From Elephas maximus indicus (Eukaryota; Chordata; Mammalia; Proboscidea; Elephantidae), in NCBI RefSeq assembly GCF_024166365.1, contig NC_064820.1, positions 143,798,001 through 143,862,000 on the forward strand: a stretch of 64,000 nucleotides of DNA, in the 5' to 3' direction. A program made the position numbers and the translations under genes. The notes beneath the pieces were generated by a model that was not told where the DNA came from, ran no database searches, and saw nothing but the letters and a program-made list of their open reading frames with translations. This document shows, piece by piece, positions 48,101 to 60,973 of the stretch. Every line of letters begins with the position of its first letter. Within the stretch, counting starts at the first letter, position 1.

Positions 48101-51100
48101 TAGAATTTGAGTTTATCGATGATCCTTTGATACAAGGACTACCACGAACCAATATCTTCTGTGGCTTATGTTCACGACTGCATACTACCAAGAACCATTT
48201 CTCTAATAACGGCAATATCAGAAGCAATCTAAATTTACAGAGAAGAAAAAAGTAAAGCCTATTTAAAAGTAACAACGTAAGCTAACAAGAGGGAATAGTG
48301 GACCCCTGTTTGCCTACCCAACATCCACTCCTCTATTCTACCTTCCAACACAATACAAATTTTATTCCTGTTTCCACCTTCATCCTCACCACCAAGGCTG
48401 GATCCTTATTAGTTTTAAGCTACTGTTATTGATAGTGAGTAAATCCAATCATACTGAAGGGAAAGACATATTCCAGTATTGCAGAAATGGGTCATTCCTT
48501 ATGTAATGAACTGATTACTAATGATTTCAAGTTGGATAATACCAACTTTGTGGAGAATAGAGCAGAGAAAGAGAAAGAAACGGGATAGAAAATGAAGTCA
48601 TTGATTTGCTGAATCAAATAATCTTGGAATCTGTCTACTACTGTGCACTTCCAATTATGTATCTTAATATAGTTCTTTAATTGGTTAAGCAAATTTGAGT
48701 CAGGCTACATAAAACCCAATTTATGCAGCCAAGAGCATCTTAACCAATATGGAAGGAAGCCAAATCATTTAGAATTATTTTAACAAAAAAGCTCAAATCA
48801 TGTGCTCACATCGTAATGTTCTGGACTATTGATGATTATATCTGAATCACAGACTTAAGTTTAACTATCCCAGCTGCCACATTAACTGTCACTAAAAAAA
48901 GACATCAGAAACATGAATGCATCTTTCTTAAGGATATTTTAAAAAGGAGAAAAAAAAACTATACACACTTTCAAGATTTTTCATGTTATTTCTTAAACAT
49001 ATTTTTATGCTGAAAAATTTGAAAACAGGGTAGAACAAACTTACAGTTCCTCCTAGGGCTTGGATTTAACTTAATAATCAGATACAGTTCATAATAAAAT
49101 TGAGGCAATTCATTTATTTTACAGTTTGAAAGCTTTCCACAGACATGATTATTCTCTCTATATAAAGAGTAATTTTTTTTATCTGTGGAAACTAAGATAA
49201 TTTACATAAAGGAAAACATTTTTACCTTAGTAAAGTAGCTCACAAAGGGATATGCCATGGTTCATTAATGAAACAAGAATCATAACCCAAGGTTTTCTTT
49301 TCCTTATTTGATGGCTACGTAAAAATATATTTTGTTTACCATATTACAACCTAATACAAGAATTATGTCTCAGTCATTTACAGTAATGTGCAGATATTGC
49401 CAGGCAATTGGAATTCTAAAGTTTATTGCTGCCAAGTTACTGCGGATAAGCATCAATGTATTTATTTATCTTGGATAGGCATCAATTTAAAGAGACAATT
49501 AAACCAAGAAAAACCCTTGAACTTCTACAGTCATAGCTCAAGGATACAAAAAGCAAAAACAAAAGGAGATCCATTCTGAGTCCACGCTTGAATTCTTAAT
49601 GTTTGACTCTGGCAGCACGAACCAAAACTTCAGTTTAGCAAATTAGAGCTCGTCTTATGTCTCACACGTAACAGCAGCTTTGAGACACAATCAAATATAA
49701 AAACCTATTAAAGCAGGAAACAGAAATCTGCACTATTAAAATATACAGATGAATACATAAATTGTTATAAAAGAGGATAAATGAGGGATAGAAACCCAAT
49801 GCAGTACGGAAGAACTGGTTAGCAAATGGTTAAACAATTTTTCAAACTGCTCTATGTTAAACCATTATTGCTGGACTGGAACATCACCATCTCTCAGGGT
49901 AAGTAACTGTTAGCCCAGTCACACCCTTAGGTAATGCTCAAAAAATTAAACTGAAAACTCAATCTTACTAGATATATACTTCTCAGAGATTACCGTCAAC
50001 TTAAAGCAGAAACAGTCAAAGTAATAGATATTTCACTCCTTTGTGCTGAAAGCACGGATTCATAAAACCCCTAGTTAATTAAGGTCTAAATTTTAAGAGT
50101 CAGAAGGAAACTCAGGGGGTCAATTCTAATCCAAACTCCATCCCAAAACAGGAGACTCCACTCATTCATTTAACAAAGATTTACTGAGTTTTCCAAGTTC
50201 AAGACTTGTGCTGTGCTGGGCATGACACAAATATACCTAAAACCTGACACCTTCCCTCAAGGAATCTATAGGATGCCCAAGGAATTACAGGCTGTCAAAC
50301 AGTGTTGTGTTATAATAAAGACAAAAATAAAATCCTAAGAACAAAGAGGTACCTTTAAGCAAGATAAGGGGTATCAGGAATGTTTAAGCGATGTTTGAGC
50401 TGGGCCTAGAACAAGGGGGTTGAATTTGGACATTTGATAATGGAAGGAAAAGACATTCCAGAGAGAGAACAAAATGGCCGTAATCAAACAGAGAAAACCC
50501 TAGTGACGTAGTGGTTAAGAACTACAGCTGCTAACCAAAAGGTCAGCAGTTTGAATCCACCAGTTCTACCCTGTCCTATAGGCTTGCTATGAGTTGGAAT
50601 TGACTTGATGGCAAACGTTTTTATTTTTTAATCAAACAGATCTTATTTCCAACTACTCTGTCCCCTACATGTTCTGCTCTTGCCATGCCAGTTTTCTTGG
50701 TATTCTTCAAACAGGCATCTTCTCCTTCACATTTGGTACTCCCCCCTGCCTGGAACACTCTTCCCCCAGATATGTGCAAGGCTGGCTTCCCTTACCTTAT
50801 TCAAGTCTTGGCTCAAATGTCACCTTCTTAGTGAGGTCTTAGCTGACTACCTATTTTAAATTGTCATCCTCACACTCTCTATCACCCTTCCCTACTTTAT
50901 TTTTTTCACAGTATTTCTTACTACCTGACATGCTATATATTCTACTTGTTAGCTTTGTCAGTCCCCCTGCCCAAAGAGTAGAAGTTTTCTGTTTATCTCT
51001 AGATTCTAAAACAGTACCTGTACATGGTAGGCATGTAATAAATATTCGTTGACAAACTAGTTGATGGAACTGATGAAATAAATGAATGAAAAAGATTTCT

Positions 51101-53664
51101 GCTCTGAAATAGCTTAAACTCTAGTACAGGAAGGAAATACATAAACAAATCATCTTAAATTATTTCTAAAGGCAAAAACACATAAACAGTTGGCAAAATC
51201 CAATACATGAAAGAAAGACACGCAAAAACAGCTCCAAGCATCCCCACTTCCATACTGCTGGTGACCACTAGATTCTCCTTTTTATACCTTCTAGCCTCTT
51301 AACCCCCGTAGCATTATCACTCATGCGATGGCCAAAAATGCCATCAGAGCTGTTACCTATTTCCTATTTCCACTAACCTTGAGAACTACCTGCTAAATAA
51401 AAGCCAAGGATATTTCTGTTCCTACTGCTGGACAAGAGAAAGATGTACTCCTAGATTTCCAAATTAAACACATTTTTCTATAAAATAAAAAAAAAAATTC
51501 TATAGAGTAGTTAAATTCTACATGACGTGAGTCGTTACACTGTTTATGTGGATTAGCCAGGAAACTTACTATTTTCAATATTTCTAAATTACTAAGTGTA
51601 AGAATGGAAAAATAATTTTTGAATTCTATTTCACTATCTTGCAAATTAACTGCTGGTGCATACCTTTTCCACACTGAGAATGGATGACACTGTCAAAATG
51701 GTTAAGAAAAGGACTTCATCAATAAAAGCTACTACTATATTTTAGGGAAATGTGTAACAATGTTAAGTTTATGGCATTCTTTCCACTTAGAAAGATCAAC
51801 AAGAATTTTATCCTGGATTAAAGAATGATGTAGAATTGTTACACAGAGCATTTGTTTTTGCTGCTGGTAGCTGCCGTCAAGTCGATGCCTACTCATGAAG
51901 ACCCATGTGTGCAGAGCAGAATTGCTCCACAGGATTTTCAAGGCTGTGACCTTTTGGAAGCAGACCGCCAGGCCTTTCTTCCGAGGCATCTCTAAGTGGG
52001 CTTGAACCACAAACCTTTTGGCTAGTAGTCAAACGTTTAACCATTTGTGACGCTCGGGCTCTCCGCACAGAGCATTAGTACTTAAATTATACTAAACTAA
52101 AACCAAAGAAGAGTAGTAGAAAATTTTTTTTGTCTAGCAAAACTACTTAAGGAAATGAGAAATAAGCTCAAGATTTCTCACTTCAGCTAACACCTACAGA
52201 GATGGCATTATCACTTTAGGCAAACTAACACTTTTGCATTAAATTTCTAATGGCAGGAATGATTTCCATCTGGAATATTTCTGCATAAAAGTATTAAAAA
52301 AAAAAGTATTAGCCTGGAACAATTTCAATATTTAATTCAAAGTTCGTTTCTGGTTGTAAGCAAAATGCCTCAATAAACCACAATTATATCTCTACATTTA
52401 ATCCTACACTTAAACTATTATGTGTTTTGTCTAGTGGTGAATTTAGCCCTTGACACAGAGGTCTATAACGTTTCTCAATCATTAATAAACCATCTTTACT
52501 ACTTTAATGCCTCCTGCACTTCTCAAGGAAACCCTGGTGGTGTACTAGTTAAGAGTTCGGCTGCTAACCAAAAGGTCGTCAGTTCAAATCAACGAGACGC
52601 TCCTTGGAAACTCTTTGGGGCAGTTCTACTCTGTCCTATAGCGTCTCTACGAGTTGGAACCGAATGGACAGCAATGGGTTTGCGGGTTTTTTCTGGCACG
52701 TCTCAACACTACTTAACATTTCTAAAAGTCAAGCTTTACAAATAGTATTATTCTTTCTAAGTAGAAAAATAACTCTGTATTAGGTCAAATTCCCTGATAT
52801 AGAAACATGCCAAATCAGCAGATGAAATAATAACTTTCAGGTATAGATTCACAGTTCTAATCCGTCAACCACAAACAATGTGACCAGTTATTTTGGGAGT
52901 AAATAAATTACAGCCACTAGAGAAAAAGTCCGATAAAAATGTGAGGCTCTCGCTTATCCTTTTCTTTAATGAGGAGACACCTGAAAAGTCACACTAGCCA
53001 GTCCATCATGCGTCGAAACATACAGAAGAGACTGTCCAGAGCTGCAATTATCAAAACGCCGGAAGCCAAAGTTCCTGCGGTACGAGAGAATTACAGGGAA
53101 AACAGTAGCCCATCTGTCCACAGGAGCACAGAAAGAAGTCCACCAGGAAAGGCTGTTTCAGAGTCAGGGAGGTGGAGCCGAGGGAAGAACGAGCTCCGCG
53201 GTGGCTTCTTCAGAGGCTACCCGAAACCGCGGACAGCAGGAAGGCTAGAGCGCAGGGATGGTGGGGGAGCAGGTGGGCTGCGGCTGCCAGACCGGCGGGA
53301 GCCGGGTACAGGGAAGTCTCCAGAGCCTCGCCTGCGCAGCCGGGAAGCCACCCAGCCCACAGACGGGCGGAGCAACCGCCTGAGCAGAGCCACGTCGGAG
53401 AATGGGAGCGCGGCGGGGAGGTGGGCGTCCTGCACACCCACCAAGGGGCTGACAGCCCGGGAGCGCAAGGCGGCCCGGGCGCGAGAAGGGCCGCGGCGCG
53501 CCCGAGGGGGTCGCCCTGAGGAAGCGGCGCTGGGCGCTGCCCGCCACCAACGAACGACTCCCCCTCGCTCGGATCGGCAGCGGCTGGATACTCACGTAGG
53601 GCTGGTAGAACTTGGACAGCCGCGGCTTCCCGTGGTTGTTGAAGATGAGGATCGCCTTGATCAT
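20995..53664 (-). CDS. AP3S1: AP3S1, partial gene (exons 1-3), AP-3 adaptor sigma subunit
   Basis: The three exons listed separately join in phase to 91 residues of the sigma-3A subunit of the AP-3 clathrin-adaptor-like complex, whose full length is about 193 residues. AP-3 is a heterotetramer (delta, beta3, mu3, sigma3) on endosomal and TGN membranes that sorts cargo to lysosomes and lysosome-related organelles. The sigma subunit forms part of the core that recognises dileucine signals. The start reads [20 protein letters not shown], the canonical longin-like sigma beginning. Exon boundaries have GT donors and AG acceptors, and the split codon between exons 2 and 3 restores a leucine. Intron 1 is about 28.9 kb and intron 2 about 3.5 kb. 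I searched the sequence below 20,995 by eye for the next exon (starting around VFVETLDKCF) and did not find it, so it should lie beyond position 1. The identification rests on protein recognition and on its head-to-head position with ATG12. The paralogue AP3S2 is unlikely given that neighbour. Confidence 0.95.
21107..22243. other. AP3S1 intron 2, left part
   Basis: AT-rich; 21,320-21,370 has a TTTACTGAGTACCTTCTATG motif of L2/MIR type. Otherwise unique. Confidence 0.5.
22244..22312 (+). mobile_element. AfroSINE 3' fragment
   Basis: Retains CTATAGGGTCGCCATGAGTC through the tail; the G-run at 22,305-22,311 is tail variation. Confidence 0.75.
22648..22877 (-). mobile_element. AfroSINE, long type
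   Basis: Carries the long-type middle segment and an internal duplication of GCAGACTGTCA. Confidence 0.9.
22878..24035. other. AP3S1 intron 2, unique sequence
   Basis: AT-rich, with a short CA-rich stretch at 23,754-23,768. No exon seen. Confidence 0.5.
24036..24168 (-). mobile_element. AfroSINE, short type with internal deletion
   Basis: About 133 bp; lacks the AGAGTAGAACTGCCC block present in its neighbours. Confidence 0.88.
24340..24500 (-). mobile_element. AfroSINE, short type
   Basis: Flanked by AACTAACA on both sides. It lies in intron 2 close to the exon 2 donor. Confidence 0.92.
24637..24728 (-). CDS. AP3S1: AP3S1 exon 2
   Basis: This exon is 92 nt, 30 codons plus two bases. The acceptor AG lies at 24,729-24,730 and the donor gtaagt at 24,631-24,636. 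It encodes [15 protein letters not shown]...[12 protein letters not shown] plus the first two bases of a leucine codon, which matches the helical segment after strand one of AP-3 sigma. The surrounding intron is AT-rich, and a minus-strand AfroSINE lies about 140 bp downstream in the transcript (24,340-24,500). Confidence 0.96.
25043..25194 (-). mobile_element. AfroSINE, short type, diverged
   Basis: Recognisable from GTCATCGGGTGGATTTCTGC to CCAGCAGGGCTCC. It lies directly before RTE copy D. Confidence 0.85.
25200..28368 (+). mobile_element. RTE LINE copy D, near full length
   Basis: About 3.17 kb on the plus strand, from the non-coding 5' leader (TTGGAAGGCACTCAAAAGAC near 25,460) through endonuclease, RT and 3' end. 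The 3' end carries GAGTTGGAAGCAACTCGAAG. The endonuclease region is readable only in pieces (for example [14 protein letters not shown] near 25,690). RT pieces include [20 protein letters not shown] (26,880-26,950) and [18 protein letters not shown] (27,690-27,745). Many stops and shifts make it long dead. It lies about 0.5 kb upstream of AP3S1 exon 2 in the transcript and antisense to it. Confidence 0.9.
28482..28670 (+). mobile_element. AfroSINE, long type, diverged
   Basis: Lies between two convergent RTE copies; head GTGCCCTGGTGCTACAGTTA, tail AATCAAAATCAACTTGACAG. Confidence 0.8.
28960..29270 (-). mobile_element. L1 3' UTR fragment nested in RTE
   Basis: Poly-T (28,964-28,976) followed by the reversed L1 3' terminus and UTR. 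RTE sequence resumes at about 29,275. Confidence 0.8.
30352..30512 (+). mobile_element. AfroSINE, short type, nested in RTE
   Basis: Head AGAAGCCCTAGTGGTACAGT, tail GAATAGACTCAACAGCAATA. RTE sequence is collinear on either side. Confidence 0.88.
32180..32605 (-). mobile_element. AfroSINE interrupted by a second AfroSINE
   Basis: The outer copy is 32,180-32,345 plus 32,567-32,605. The inner, long-type copy is 32,346-32,566, also minus. The outer head (GTTAACAGTTGAAAACTTAA) reappears after the inner copy ends. Confidence 0.75.
32730..32870. repeat. Purine-pyrimidine simple repeat (TA/CA/TG)
   Basis: Degenerate ATATATG/ACACATA stretch; likely length-variable. Confidence 0.7.
33062..33212 (+). 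mobile_element. AfroSINE, short type
   Basis: Head GGAAATCCTGGTGACGTAGT, tail AATCGACTCGACGGCAACGG. Close to consensus, so relatively young. Confidence 0.93.
33447..33606 (+). mobile_element. AfroSINE, short type
   Basis: Head GGAGCCCTGGCGGCACAGTG. Flanks TAGCCACAT and TAGCCGCAT suggest a 9-bp duplication with one change. Confidence 0.93.
33640..34270 (+). repeat. L2 3' region
   Basis: Contains the L2-type GAAGATCAAAATCTTTCATA block and the terminal CTGGCATGTAGTAGCTGCTC motif. Confidence 0.65.
34300..34565 (-). repeat. MIR remnants
   Basis: Reversed MIR core (GATGGGAAAAATGAGGCACG, then GTAACTTGCTTAAGGTCATG). The last ~70 bases look like a second MIR piece. Confidence 0.65.
34784..35033 (+). 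mobile_element. Internally deleted RTE derivative (short, non-autonomous)
   Basis: About 250 bp. The first part resembles the RTE 5' leader (GGAGCTTCCAGACTAAGATG and the following AGGAAGAAAGATCTGG). The second part, from about 34,945, resembles the RTE 3' end (ATGGTGCTGGACCAGGCAGA to CACCATGAGTCGATGGC). All coding sequence between is absent. It could be a one-off deletion or a SINE-like family. Confidence 0.65.
35040..35215 (-). repeat. MIR
   Basis: TTTACTGTGCCTGAGGCACT, then a reversed core with GAGGTCATACATCTAATGAG. Confidence 0.6.
35795..36172 (+). mobile_element. MLT1-type LTR (ERVL-MaLR), solitary
   Basis: Starts TGTTATGGATTGAACTATGT and ends near GCAGCCCTAGGAAATGAATA, with the CTCCAGAACTGTGAGA block inside. 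An ancient non-coding LTR with no internal retroviral genes. Confidence 0.8.
36770..36985 (+). repeat. Ancient LTR or DNA-transposon-like fragment
   Basis: Contains TGGGTGGGCCCAATCTAATC, a motif of old MaLR/MER repeats. I cannot name the family with certainty. Confidence 0.4.
36986..38121. other. AP3S1 intron 1, unique sequence
   Basis: AT-rich and repeat-poor; an A/T run at 37,540-37,560. No exon recognised. Confidence 0.5.
38122..38318 (-). mobile_element. AfroSINE, long type
   Basis: Includes TTTATGGGAGCAGATCGCTA of the long middle segment. Confidence 0.9.
38935..38965. repeat. Perfect 14-bp hairpin
   Basis: ATTAACTAAACATG, a 3-nt loop AAC, then CATGTTTAGTTAAT. It lies within the L1 fragment. 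Confidence 0.9.
39664..39805 (+). mobile_element. AfroSINE fragment (long type, 5'-truncated)
   Basis: Begins in the middle segment (GATGTGGCAGTCTGCTCCTG) and ends with the GACTTGACGGCAGCAGGTTT tail. Confidence 0.8.
39861..40540. other. AP3S1 intron 1, unique sequence
   Basis: No repeat or exon recognised. Confidence 0.45.
40541..40960 (+). repeat. L2 remnant
   Basis: GAATTTTCCCTGATGATCCT followed by GAAGTCTGTCTTATTCATCA, in L2 3' order. Confidence 0.55.
41647..41714. repeat. 34-bp tandem duplication
   Basis: Two copies of a 34-bp unit starting TAGCTTCAATGCATTC, with at least 32 identical bases. Confidence 0.92.
42527..42605 (+). mobile_element. AfroSINE 3' fragment nested in RTE
   Basis: About 79 bp from CCCTATGGGACAGTTCTACT to the tail, within the RT region. 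Confidence 0.8.
44000..44995 (-). pseudogene. L1 ORF1 remnant
   Basis: Coiled coil at 44,819-44,538 ([20 protein letters not shown]) and RNA-binding C-terminus at 44,201-44,004 ([20 protein letters not shown]). Several stops and shifts lie between. Confidence 0.88.
44996..46283 (-). promoter_or_regulatory. L1 5' UTR, about 1.3 kb
   Basis: GC-richer than its surroundings, with several non-coding open frames on both strands (for example 45,640-46,125 minus) that show no domain. The outer ~80 bp match the start of the other L1. Confidence 0.75.
47871..50480. other. AP3S1 intron 1, repeat-poor stretch
   Basis: About 2.6 kb without SINEs or LINEs that I recognise, except an L2/MIR-like motif near 50,160-50,300. 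It contains the exon-like segment at 48,084-48,228. Confidence 0.55.
48084..48228 (-). other. Exon-like segment in AP3S1 intron 1
   Basis: On the minus strand a polypyrimidine tract and AG (48,229-48,230) precede 145 nt that end at a gtaggt donor. Read in the phase left by exon 1 it opens for 17 codons and then meets TGA. It would therefore act as a poison exon if spliced in. No protein similarity recognised. Confidence 0.3.
50493..50628 (+). mobile_element. AfroSINE, short type with deletion
   Basis: Flanked by a perfect 12-bp duplication TAATCAAACAGA (50,481-50,492 and 50,629-50,640). Confidence 0.95.
50641..51085 (+). repeat. L2 3' region
   Basis: CTGCCTGGAACACTCTTCCC, TTGGCTCAAATGTCACCTTC and a terminal GGTAGGCATGTAATAAATAT, in the usual L2 order. 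Confidence 0.8.
51086..51841. other. AP3S1 intron 1, unique sequence
   Basis: No repeat or exon recognised. Confidence 0.5.
51853..52065 (-). mobile_element. AfroSINE, long type
   Basis: Flanked by CACAGAGCATT (51,842-51,852 and 52,066-52,076). Confidence 0.93.
52527..52695 (+). mobile_element. AfroSINE, short type
   Basis: Flanked by GCACTTCTCAA (52,516-52,526) and GCACGTCTCAA (52,696-52,706), a duplication with one change. Confidence 0.93.
52707..53159. other. AP3S1 intron 1, island flank
   Basis: Transition from AT-rich intron into the CpG island. The open frame from 52,969 is not supported as a gene. Confidence 0.5.
53596..53664 (-). CDS. AP3S1: AP3S1 exon 1 (coding part)
   Basis: The 69 coding bases give 23 codons, from ATG at 53,664 to TAC at 53,596. 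The next bases on the minus strand are gtgagt, a strong splice donor, so the exon ends in phase 0. The start has G at -3. The peptide [12 protein letters not shown]...FYQPY matches the first strand and loop of the sigma-adaptin fold. The open frame continues into the intron but loses all similarity immediately after the donor. The exon lies inside the CpG island. The 5' UTR limit cannot be fixed from sequence alone. Confidence 0.96.
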
Positions 53665-53770
53665 GGCTGGGCCGGGCTGACCGGGTGGGCGCTGGGGGCC
53701 AGGGCGGGGGCGGGCGCGCGAGCCTCGCCTCGGAATCTCGCCGGCGATCCTTTCCCACCCGCCCCCTCCC

Positions 53771-53788
53771 GCACGCGCGCGCGCGCGC
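53771..53788. repeat. Alternating CG tract (Z-DNA-prone)
   Basis: Eighteen bases of strict purine-pyrimidine alternation, mostly CG dinucleotides, about 110 bp upstream of the AP3S1 start codon. Confidence 0.85.
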
Positions 53789-53800
53789 TCACGAGGCGCT

Positions 53801-53832
53801 GGGCGGGGCCGGGGCGGGGCCGGGGCGGGGCG
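53801..53832. promoter_or_regulatory. Tandem GC-box array (11-bp unit)
   Basis: Nearly three copies of GGGGCGGGGCC in a row form overlapping Sp1/KLF sites. The G-runs on the plus strand also fit a G-quadruplex. The array lies midway between the two start codons. Confidence 0.8.
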
Positions 53833-53966
53833 AGGCAGGAGAGGGGCGGGGAAGCGGAAGCATCTCCAGTTCGAGGTCGGATGCCATAGGGGCGCCTGCG
53901 CAGAAGGCGGAGCGGGAGAACGTTACCCACCTTCCCACTCCGGAGGCTTGTGCTGCAGGGAAAACA

Positions 53967-54149
53967 ATGGTTGAGTTATTATTGGTCGGAGGGCTGCCAC
54001 AGGTTCCCCTTAGGGGGCTAGTCGGGAAGTCAAACTTTGGCTGTTGGGTTGGGCCCCCCTACTCCCAACGACTCCTTCGCGACGCTCCCCCGCCTAAAGC
54101 CCGCCCACTGCGCGAGCTCAACCGCCACTTCCGCCCTCTCCTCCCCTGA
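53967..54149 (+). other. Possible upstream ORF in ATG12 leader
   Basis: ATG at 53,967 has A at -3 and G at +4. It opens a 60-codon frame that stops at 54,149, six bases before the ATG12 start. It would matter only if transcription starts upstream of 53,967. The CCAAT box at 53,981 lies inside it, which argues that the main start site is downstream. The peptide has no recognised domain. Confidence 0.4.
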
Positions 54150-54155
54150 AGCAAG

Positions 54156-58669
<4,514 letters not shown>

Positions 58670-59186
58670 TGAGATGGATATTTATCGTATCCCTAGAAAA
58701 GCATGCAAGAGTTCCTAACTCCTTAGGGTAACGAAGACTGTTGCATGTAGAGGTGCATATTGAGCCACATATGCTACTTTTGTAATGTCCTTTTTTAGTC
58801 ATTTCCTGCTGGTATTTATGTGCTTTATTGAAGGGAATCCTGTAACGAAATTAATTTTTGATTTGCTTTTACAGTGAGAACCAATTTTTTTCCCTATTGG
58901 TTGGTTTCCACAGAAAGTCACTGAATATCCATGCAGAAAGATCTGTCATAGCCTATAAGTACAGAAAAGTTTTCTTTAATTTGTTTGATAGTGTTGCTTC
59001 TTTCCATTCTTCTTGAGATAAACAACATATCTTAGCCATATGTTGTCAGAGAACTGAAATATCTATTTTATATTGTAGTATGTGTTAAACATTTCATGGT
59101 GGCAGTTGGAGTTTAAATGCCACTAGGTTTTTTTAGTTTAAACTTTGGTACCTGGATACAGAAATCTAAATGCCTATATGCATATG

Positions 59187-59352
59187 AAAACCCTGGTGGC
59201 GTAGTGGTTGAGAGCTACAGCTGCTCATCAAAAGGTCGGCAGTTTGAATCCACCAGGCGCTCCTTGGAAGCCCTATGGGGCAGTTCTACCCTGTCCTGAA
59301 GGGTCACTAATCAACTTGATGGCAACAGGTTTGGTTTGGTTTGGTTTTTGGT
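59187..59352 (+). mobile_element. AfroSINE, short type
   Basis: Flanked by TATATGCATATG (59,175-59,186) and TATATGTATATG (59,353-59,364). Confidence 0.93.
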
Positions 59353-59364
59353 TATATGTATATG

Positions 59365-60806
59365 GTATCTTGTCAAGTATTAACGTATCAGACACCTTTA
59401 CCTACATATAAATCAAAATTTTGGACTGTATTAACACAAATAGTATATGAGTAGAGAATCACTAATTTTAAAATACAAATTTGTATTTATAAATGCCGGG
59501 AAGGGATATATTTGCTTATAAACAAGGTGAGAAGGGACAGAATGAGTGAATAGCTGATTATTAAAATGGTGCACACCTGAATTTATTTTTGTCAGTGAGG
59601 AGGAAGAAAGTGGCTCTGTTCTGAGAGTTTGGCTGTGTGTCCTTCACAAAAGGGACATAAGGACAAAAGTAAATGTAAGATGTGTCAATCACTAGGAATT
59701 ATTTGAGGCAAGAATAGCATGGAGCAAGGATCCTTCTGCTTGTTTGGGGAAAGTGTTGGGAATATTTGAGTTTTACAGGTGAACATCTCCCTTTGTTATC
59801 GGTCAGAGTGAGAAAAACGTCTGTTTTATAAACATGTCATATAGAATTCAATTAGATGGGAAACGGCAGAAATGAGCAAGAAGAATTTAGTGTCATCCAC
59901 ATGCATATGATTGCTAAAATCTAAGCAGCAGAGGACCTTGCCTGGAGTCCATGTCTAGATGGGAAAGTCAGGAGTGTGAGGACATACACTAGAGAGAAAT
60001 GAGCAGAGGCGATATCTCTACTAAAGGTGCAGCATGAACAGTTGGTGAGGTAGAAAGCCAGGGAATATCAAGTAATTAAGACATTGTTTTAGGATTAGAT
60101 AGAGATAGAAGAAAAGATAAAACAACATTATGTTCTGTGTAAATGTTAGTGTTGCAGTTTTGTATCATGTGTATCTAGTAATTTGAAAGGACTCCCTTGA
60201 TATCAATATGTGTACAGATTTAACCATGTAAAATTGCTATCAACCAACCATTTTAACTTTTAAAAACAGCAATTTTATATAATTTCAACTCAAGACCTTT
60301 GTAGTAAACCTAATTTATTCCCGTTTAAGCAATAGGAAGCATAAACAAGAGTAGAATCATTTTGTTACTTGCCTAGATTAAACTAGAACTCACATCTTCT
60401 GACTTTATCTATGTCCCACATCATTGGGATACAATGTTTTAAAAATAATAATAACGTTAGAGATTCTGTGACGATGTCACTGGTGTCATAAGGCATAATT
60501 TTTTAATCTCTCCAAATTCCTACAACATAATTAACTAGACAGCAATGATCAATATTTACAGCAAAACTAGGTGACAAGGTACTCTCAGCCCCAAAATATA
60601 AGTTGGTAGGGATAAACCACTAATAACCACAGGACCTTCATGGTATCAGTATATGTGCTGAAAAACAGGAGCAAATAGCAGGGTTGAAAAAGAAAACCTG
60701 AAAATAGCCAACAGCTACTCGCAGTAAAGAACAGTGGTCCAATTTGAGAATAGTAGTTGAAACAGAGAGGTTTTGCCCTCTTCAGTAACAGGTAGTATAT
60801 CTGCAG
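59365..60806. other. ATG12 intron 2, unique sequence
   Basis: No exon recognised; ATG12 exon 3 (expected FIYVNQSF) is not here. Confidence 0.55.
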
Positions 60807-60819
60807 TAAGGAGGACCGA

Positions 60820-60973
60820 GGAGCCCTGGTGGCGCATCAGTTAAGTGTTCAGCTGCTAACCATAAGGTTAGCAGTTCGAACTCACCAGCTGCTCCTTAGA
60901 AACCCTATGGGGCGGTTCTGCTTTGTCCTGTAGGGTCCGTATGAGTCAGAATTGATCCGACAGCAGTGGGGTT
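60820..60973 (+). mobile_element. AfroSINE, short type
   Basis: Flanked by TAAGGAGGACCGA (60,807-60,819) and TAAGGAGGACTGA (60,974-60,986). Confidence 0.93.

Noticed and set aside
53245-53595. Continuation of the AP3S1 exon 1 frame on the minus strand
   Set aside because: The gtgagt donor directly after codon 23, and exon 2 found at 24.7 kb in matching phase.
52969-53889. 306-codon plus-strand open frame, Arg/Gly/Ala-rich
   Set aside because: It lies across the CpG island, is antisense to AP3S1 exon 1, has low-complexity composition and no domain. High GC removes stop codons by chance, and several other frames are also open here.
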